Source of the DNA: an uncultured Clostridia bacterium
GTDB lineage: Bacteria; Bacillota; Clostridia; TANB77; CAG-508
Assembly: GCA_944386655.1 (NCBI GenBank)
Contig: CALXBX010000035.1
Location: 1-45,427, forward strand
Direction of reading: 5' to 3'
Length of the DNA stretch: 45,427 bases
Shown piece after piece: positions 42,045-45,427 of this stretch. The position numbers and the translations under genes are program-made. The number at the start of each line of letters is the position of its first letter. Position 1 is the first letter of the stretch. The notes under the pieces were generated by a model. The model did not search any database. It was not told the origin of the DNA and saw only the letters and a list, made by a program, of their open reading frames with translations.

Positions 42045-42080
42045 TTTGTGAGATTTATATAAATATATGAATTCATATGT

Positions 42081-42112
42081 GAGAGTAGAAACAAAATTTC
42101 TGCTCTTTTTTC
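42081..42112 (+). terminator. Terminator of hup
   Basis: GAGAGTAGAAA with TTTCTGCTC and a following run of T (CTCTTTTTTCTTG). Confidence 0.8.
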
Positions 42113-42235
42113 TTGTGTAAATAAGCGCAACCTAATAGAAATAGGTAAAACAAGTGTTAGAAGTGAAAATTTTCTTACTGCTGTTTAGTTATTTTTTTGC
42201 AAAACATACATATATTTTTTTATGAGGTGTATTGC

Positions 42236-43277
42236 ATGCAAGTGGTATGGAAAAAGAAACAAATCATTTCTATTAGTATTTTAATTGTCTTTGCCATATT
42301 GGGAACAACTTCCTTCTTCCTATTTTCTTCTATGGCAACAGAAGAAACGGAAGAGGAAACAAAAGAGTATATTAAATGGGTAGATTTTCAAGTAACAGAG
42401 GAAGTACTAGAAAAAACAGCTCAAATAGATATTAGCTCCCATACAAAAGAAGGAGAGGTAGAGATAAATTGGATAGAATTAATTGCGTACTTAGCAGCAA
42501 AATATGGTGGTAATTTTAAGAACTTTAAACAAAAAGACTTAGATGGATTAGTAGAAAAGTTGCAAAAGGGAGAATGCATGGAAAACATTACACAAAATAT
42601 GAAATTATATCCTTATTATCTAGAAGCTTATACAGCTATTTTAAAAGAGTTTATTGGAGAATATGAAATAGAAGTACAAAAAGAAGATGGAAGCAAAGAA
42701 TTTCAGAAAAAATATGGAATAAAAGCCTTTCTGCCTATTGCCAAAAATTATGGATTTAGCCATTATGATGATTTTGGAGCAGCAAGGTCTTATGGATATA
42801 AAAGAACACATTTGGGAAATGATTTAATGGGAGCGATAGGAACCCCTATCATAGCAGTAGAGTCTGGAGTAATAGAAGCAGCACGGATGGAATCAATATG
42901 GAGGTTGGAGAATAGGAATTCGTAGTTTTGATAAAAAGAGATACTACTACTATGCCCATTTAAGAAAAGACCATCCATTTGCCAAAGATATAGAAGTGGG
43001 GAAGACAGTAAAAGCAGGGGATGTAATTGGCTATTTAGGAATGACAGGATATAGTAGTAAAGAAAACGTAAATAATATCAATGTTCCACACTTGCATTTT
43101 GGGTTGCAATTAATATTTGATGAAGTACAAAAAGAAGGAACGAATCAAATTTGGATTGACGTATATGCCATTATTAATTTTTTAAGAAAAAATCGTTCGG
43201 AAGTGTATAAGGCATATGAAGATACAAAAGATTATGAAAGAAAGTATGATTTTATGGAAGAAAGTTTGTATGAATGA
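42236..43277 (+). CDS. SpoIIQ-like M23 peptidase-family protein, +1 frameshift at a CGG codon
   Basis: A membrane-anchored M23 protein of about 346 residues when joined. TM ~residues 8-28; a helical region with YIKWVDFQVTEEVL and GGNFKNFK (~45-110); the M23 domain from SYGYKRTHLGNDLMG (~198) to VNNINVPHLHFGLQL. The first frame ends at 42925 shortly after VESGVIEAARMESIWR. Reading CGGA (42884-42887) as Gly restores SGVIEAAGWNQYGGWRIGIRS, a strongly conserved stretch of this clostridial family, followed by YYYYAHLRKDHPF and VGKTVKAGDVIGYLGMTGYS. This M23 group includes SpoIIQ-like sporulation channel proteins, often lacking full catalytic sites; here HLHF and HxxxND-like ligands are present. 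ATG 42236 is chosen after a GAGGTG site. Confidence 0.88.
42884..42887 (+). other. Putative +1 recoding site CGGA in the M23 gene
   Basis: Zero frame: GCA GCA CGG ATG GAA TCA. With CGGA as one step: GCA GCA (C)GGA TGG AAT CAA TAT GGA GGT TGG. Gly-Trp-Asn-Gln-Tyr-Gly-Gly-Trp is the expected family sequence. Confidence 0.6.
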
Positions 43278-43279
43278 GA

Positions 43280-43326
43280 AAATAGGGAATCATCTAGTAA
43301 GGAAAGATATTCCCTATTTCTTTATT
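43280..43326 (+). terminator. Terminator of the M23 gene
   Basis: AAATAGGGAAT (43280-43290) and ATTCCCTATTT (43309-43319) form a perfect 11-bp stem followed by CTTTATT. Confidence 0.8.
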
Positions 43327-43381
43327 AAAAATTATAATGAAAAAGAAAGAAAAAAGTAGGGGAAAAATAAGATAAAAAATA

Positions 43382-43990
43382 CTAAAATTTTCTTCTTAAT
43401 TGTCTTACAATACCGAATACTTTCACCTTTCGAGTAGAAAAATCTTTGTTTGTATAAAAAGCAGGTTCATATTGTTCAGAGAAAGCTTGCAATACAATTC
43501 CTTTATCCGTCTTTTTCACCTTTCGAATAAGATAGCTTTGTGGTGAAATACATAAAAGAAGAATGTCTCCTGATACAAAATCTGAGCTCTCTTCTAAAAT
43601 GATAATGTCATTTTTCCAGATAGAAGGGAGCATGCTGTCATCCATCATAGGAATGGCAAAGTAAGATTTATAAAGAGAAAAATCTTCTAAGGAGAGTATT
43701 TCTGTAGGTGTAGAATGTTGTATATAATCTTGTATACTTGCATAATAAGGAATTCCATTTTGCTGGGGGTCTTCTAGATATCCAGCTTTTTGGTAAAGTT
43801 TTAAATAATCCATTTGGTACAACTTAGCTAATTTTTGTAATAAAGCAGGTGTTACTTTTCTAGTTCCATGTTCTATCATATTTAAATGACTGTAAGAAAT
43901 TCCAGATAATTCATTTACTTTTCTTAAACTTAAATGTTGCGTTTTTCTAATAGATTGTAAATAAGTTCCTAGTTCTAATGCAGTTAGCAT
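43382..43990 (-). CDS. XRE-type repressor with S24 (LexA/CI-like) peptidase domain
   Basis: A 202-residue regulator. The N-terminal helix-turn-helix (~residues 8-65: LQSIRKTQHLSLRKVNELSGISYSHLNMIEHGTRK) is followed by an S24 autoprotease domain with the nucleophile Ser in PMMDDSMLPSI and the general-base Lys in SYLIRKVKK. Such CI/LexA-like regulators can self-cleave on DNA damage or stress. The start is at 43990 (GGAGTG eight bases before); the GTG at 43999 is too close to that site. It is divergent from a small membrane protein gene. Both promoters carry a TGTTCACAAAA site, so it probably represses both. This could be a remnant of phage lysogeny control or a stress regulator. Confidence 0.85.
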   Translation of the reverse strand: MLTALELGTYLQSIRKTQHLSLRKVNELSGISYSHLNMIEHGTRKVTPALLQKLAKLYQMDYLKLYQKAGYLEDPQQNGIPYYASIQDYIQHSTPTEILSLEDFSLYKSYFAIPMMDDSMLPSIWKNDIIILEESSDFVSGDILLLCISPQSYLIRKVKKTDKGIVLQAFSEQYEPAFYTNKDFSTRKVKVFGIVRQLRRKF

Positions 43991-44051
43991 TTTTTTCACT
44001 CCGTTTCTATAAATTTGTATTTTATAAATAAATGACTAGATTTTTATAAGA

Positions 44052-44080
44052 AGTATAACATACGTGTTCACAAAAGTAAA
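44052..44080 (-). promoter_or_regulatory. Promoter of the S24-type repressor, with internal operator
   Basis: Minus strand: TTTACT (44080-44075), 17-bp spacer, TATACT (44057-44052). The spacer contains TTTTGTGAACA, the complement of the operator copy at 44065-44075. Confidence 0.65.
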
Positions 44081-44137
44081 ACATTTTTGTAAAAAATATT
44101 GACAAAAATAATATATAAAGATAAAATGTTCACAAAA
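44065..44137. promoter_or_regulatory. Two operator sites TGTTCACAAAA between divergent genes
   Basis: The 11-bp word TGTTCACAAAA occurs at 44065-44075 (inside the spacer of the repressor promoter) and at 44127-44137 (at the end of the -10 box of the opposite promoter). This is the expected layout for one repressor controlling both genes. Confidence 0.6.
44099..44127 (+). promoter_or_regulatory. Sigma-A promoter of the 44-aa membrane protein
   Basis: TTGACA (44099-44104), 17-bp spacer, TAAAAT (44122-44127); the second operator copy overlaps its last base and the transcription start. Confidence 0.8.
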
Positions 44138-44159
44138 CAATAACAAAAGAGGAGAAAAA

Positions 44160-44294
44160 ATGGAAAATAAAAGAAGAAAGAAAAAGAGAGATGAAAACGA
44201 AGAAGAATATAATAGAGGTTTTATAGAAGCCATATGTTCTATTTTAGTAGGAATACTATTAGGTCTTTGGTTTTTATGGTGGTCCTTATCTTAA
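44160..44294 (+). CDS. Small membrane protein (44 aa) under the S24-type repressor
   Basis: A basic, charged N-half (MENKRRKKKRDENEEEYNRG) is followed by one hydrophobic helix (FIEAICSILVGILLGLWFLWWSLS) that ends the protein. This topology is that of a single-span membrane microprotein, as in small toxins or modulators of membrane complexes. GAGGAGAAAAAA lies before the ATG, and a strong repressible promoter drives it. Function unknown. Being the divergent target of a CI/LexA-like repressor, it is likely induced when the repressor is cleaved (inference). Confidence 0.6.
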   Translation: MENKRRKKKRDENEEEYNRGFIEAICSILVGILLGLWFLWWSLS

Positions 44295-44335
44295 TATAAC
44301 TTACCACAATATACAGTTTCCAATATTTTACTAAT

Positions 44336-44367
44336 TTGTCGAAAAAAAGACAAAGAATATTGTCGAA
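44336..44367 (+). promoter_or_regulatory. Two putative Spo0A boxes
   Basis: TTGTCGAA at 44336-44343 and again at 44360-44367, identical to the core 0A box (TGTCGAA). They are centred about 68 and 44 bp upstream of the predicted transcription start of the next gene (~44408), suitable for activation of a sigma-A promoter. Confidence 0.55.
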
Positions 44368-44372
44368 TAGTG

Positions 44373-44401
44373 TTGAAAAAATAAAAATAGTAGAATATAA
44401 T
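44373..44401 (+). promoter_or_regulatory. Sigma-A promoter of the 44-aa soluble protein
   Basis: TTGAAA (44373-44378), 17-bp spacer, TATAAT (44396-44401). It overlaps an in-frame ATG at 44400 and so excludes that start. Confidence 0.75.
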
Positions 44402-44450
44402 GTACAGGAAAGGGAAATATTGTATAGTCACAAAAGGAGTATATAATATT

Positions 44451-44585
44451 ATGAATGAAGAAATTTTACAAAAGATAGAAGTTCAACTTTCCTGGTATGA
44501 AAGATGGATTTTAAAAATTGCAAAAAAGACGGTTGTGAAGATTTATCATATAGGAAGAATAGATGGAATAAATGGCATGTTATAA
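44451..44585 (+). CDS. Small conserved-looking protein (44 aa) behind Spo0A boxes
   Basis: A 44-residue protein (MNEEILQKIEVQLSWYERW...GRIDGINGML) with amphipathic helices and many aromatic residues, no signal peptide. AAAGGAG precedes the ATG by 12 bases. The promoter overlaps an upstream in-frame ATG, so translation must begin here. Two 0A boxes upstream suggest induction at entry to sporulation. I cannot assign a family. A hairpin terminator follows immediately, so the unit is monocistronic. Confidence 0.6.
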   Translation: MNEEILQKIEVQLSWYERWILKIAKKTVVKIYHIGRIDGINGML

Positions 44586-44613
44586 AAAGAATGAAATTTT
44601 TCATTCTTTTTTT
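44586..44613 (+). terminator. Terminator of the 44-aa protein gene
   Basis: AAAGAATGAAA and TTTCATTCTTT form an 11-bp stem followed by four further T. Confidence 0.85.
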
Positions 44614-44623
44614 GATGAAAATA

Positions 44624-44653
44624 TTGACAAATGATATTTTTTAGTATTATAAT
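44624..44653 (+). promoter_or_regulatory. Promoter of tRNA-Leu
   Basis: TTGACA (44624-44629), 18-bp spacer, TATAAT (44648-44653), about 35 bp before the tRNA 5' end. Confidence 0.85.
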
Positions 44654-44687
44654 AATAACTGTCGCAAGACAAATGCCAGTTATAGAT

Positions 44688-44776
44688 GCAGATGTGGCGG
44701 AACTGGCAGACGCACAGGACTTAAAATCCTGCGAGGGTTAAACCTCGTGCCGGTTCGATTCCGGCCATCTGCACCA
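44688..44776 (+). tRNA. tRNA-Leu (anticodon UAA)
   Basis: An 89-base cloverleaf. The acceptor stem GCAGATG pairs with CATCTGC, discriminator A and an encoded CCA. The anticodon stem is CAGGA/TCCTG with loop CTTAAAA, anticodon TAA. A long variable arm (GCGAGGGTTAAACCTCGT) marks a class II tRNA-Leu, and the T arm is CCGGTTCGATTCCGG. It reads UUA (and UUG), the dominant Leu codons of this genome. It is transcribed alone and is followed by a terminator. Confidence 0.97.
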
Positions 44777-44781
44777 AGCAT

Positions 44782-44825
44782 AAAAGCTATGAAGTATTGA
44801 TAAATCAGTATTTCATAGCTTTTTT
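44782..44825 (+). terminator. Terminator of tRNA-Leu
   Basis: AAAAGCTATGAA pairs with TTCATAGCTTTT and the stem extends inward over TATTGAT/ATCAGTA; the U tract is TTTTTT. Confidence 0.88.
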
Positions 44826-45000
44826 ACGTGTAAAAGTAATGCAATAAACAATTAGATATAACTTTAAACATATTCACTTGGTAAGCTATTAGATTTTTTT
44901 AGTAAAAATATGATATAGGTTATATAAAATTTAAAAGAGATTATAAAATTACTAGAAAAAATTGGTTTTTGTGTTAGTGTTATAGACTTGAAATTATATT

Positions 45001-45427
45001 TTGGAAAATATAACAAATAGAATCGAAATTACATCTGCAGGTGGTTTACCACAAGAACTATCACAAGAAGAATTTTTAGAAGGAGTTACTGCTCCAAGAA
45101 ACAAAGAACTTATTAGAGTATTTAAAGATGTTGATTTAATTGAAAACATTGGCTCTGGCGTTTTGAGAATCTTAGATGCATATGATAAAAGTTGTTTTAA
45201 ATTCATGGATCATTTTTTTTTTTTTTTATTTAAGTATAAGGAAAATCCATTTGAATATGATGATACTGCAAAAGTAAAAAGCAGTAAGTTAGGCAGTAAG
45301 AAAAGCAGTAAGTTAGCAGTAAGTGAAGAACAAATTTTAGAACTATGCAAAACAGAGAAATCATTAAAAGAAATTGCACAGCATTTTGGGTATAAAGATG
45401 TATATAAATTTAAAAATAATTATATAA
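45001..45427 (+). pseudogene. AlbA_2/HATPase_c_4-type regulator, 3' part only (truncated, runs off the window)
   Basis: An open frame with no proper start: upstream of the TTG at 45001 the frame has no homologous sequence or ribosome binding site. The protein begins NRIEITSAGGLPQELSQEEFL and continues with TAPRNKELIRVFKDVDLIENIGSGVLRIL, the C-terminal (ATP-binding-like HATPase_c_4) part of putative ATP-dependent regulators whose N-terminal AlbA_2 DNA-binding domain is missing here. It then runs through a 15-T tract (FFFFL), a Ser/Lys repeat (KSSKLGSKKSSKL) and a winged-helix-like end (ILELCKTEKSLKEIAQHF), still open at the window end. It is a 5'-truncated copy, probably a pseudogene. Confidence 0.75.
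45213..45227 (+). repeat. Homopolymer tract of 15 T inside the reading frame
   Basis: Fifteen consecutive T between GGATCA and ATTTAAG. The frame stays open with 15 T, while loss or gain of one T would end it quickly. Such tracts are prone to slippage in vivo and to miscounting in sequencing. Confidence 0.9.

Noticed and set aside
42996-43277. Independent small peptidase gene after the M23 gene
   Set aside because: The same frame is open back to the CGG site with conserved M23 sequence, so it is the second part of one gene.
44400-44450. Upstream ATG start for the 44-aa protein
   Set aside because: This ATG overlaps the -10 box TATAAT (44396-44401), so it would not be transcribed.

Overview
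The window is AT-rich chromosomal DNA from a Gram-positive, low-GC bacterium of the class Clostridia, most likely an uncultured gut lineage. Supporting signs are polyA/T-rich sigma-A promoters, strong GGAGG ribosome binding sites, TTG starts, PerR with reverse rubrerythrin, YtaF/SpoVB/SpoIIQ-like sporulation-type proteins, and pseudopilin-like secreted proteins with a KG(V/I)TL start. This placement is an inference from gene content. No rRNA, CRISPR array, intact prophage or insertion sequence is visible.

Layout. 1-3.3 kb: end of smc, a secreted protein under a palindromic operator, then minus-strand LytTR regulator plus membrane partner, a Fic-like protein and a small orphan protein. 3.3-8.6 kb: YtaF, a calcium-type P-ATPase split by a +1 frameshift, and a large pseudopilin-anchored protein whose last ~65 codons look like the variable region of a diversity-generating retroelement target. 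8.7-18.9 kb: AAA/nuclease-fold protein, alpha/beta hydrolase, acyltransferase plus membrane partner, FtsX-type ABC exporter, NagZ-like glycosidase and an M23 peptidase. 18.9-23.3 kb: a candidate small RNA, HtrA (frameshifted) and an operon of a pseudopilin-like protein, rnhB and pdp. 23.3-27.4 kb: zinc-ribbon protein, perR-reverse rubrerythrin operon, an orphan helical protein, rpsB (with an in-frame TAA) and tsf, all interspersed with a family of REP-like hairpins. 27.4-34.2 kb: polytopic membrane protein, lspA, rluD-type and rluB-type pseudouridine synthases, an AbrB/PIN pair with a gutted toxin, an S1 protein and a replication-relaxation-type protein. 34.4-45.4 kb: GLUG-repeat pseudopilin-like protein, DUF4143 ATPase, an orphan VirD4-type coupling ATPase, a SpoVB/MurJ-like flippase, HU, a SpoIIQ-like M23 protein (frameshifted), an S24-type repressor with a divergent small membrane protein, a small protein behind two putative Spo0A boxes, tRNA-Leu(UAA), and the start-less end of an AlbA_2-type regulator.

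The most striking observation is that the only three frameshifts seen (P-ATPase, HtrA, M23 protein) all occur exactly at an in-frame CGG codon. Each is restored by reading CGGN as one step, which puts a glycine where the families expect one. CGG is otherwise almost absent from reading frames here: I count five in-frame CGG codons in the whole window, three of them at the frameshifts. This may be +1 recoding at a hungry or unassigned CGG codon, although an assembly or base-calling artefact must be excluded. The second is the retroelement-like variable region at 8.36-8.56 kb. The third is the stop codon inside the essential gene rpsB.
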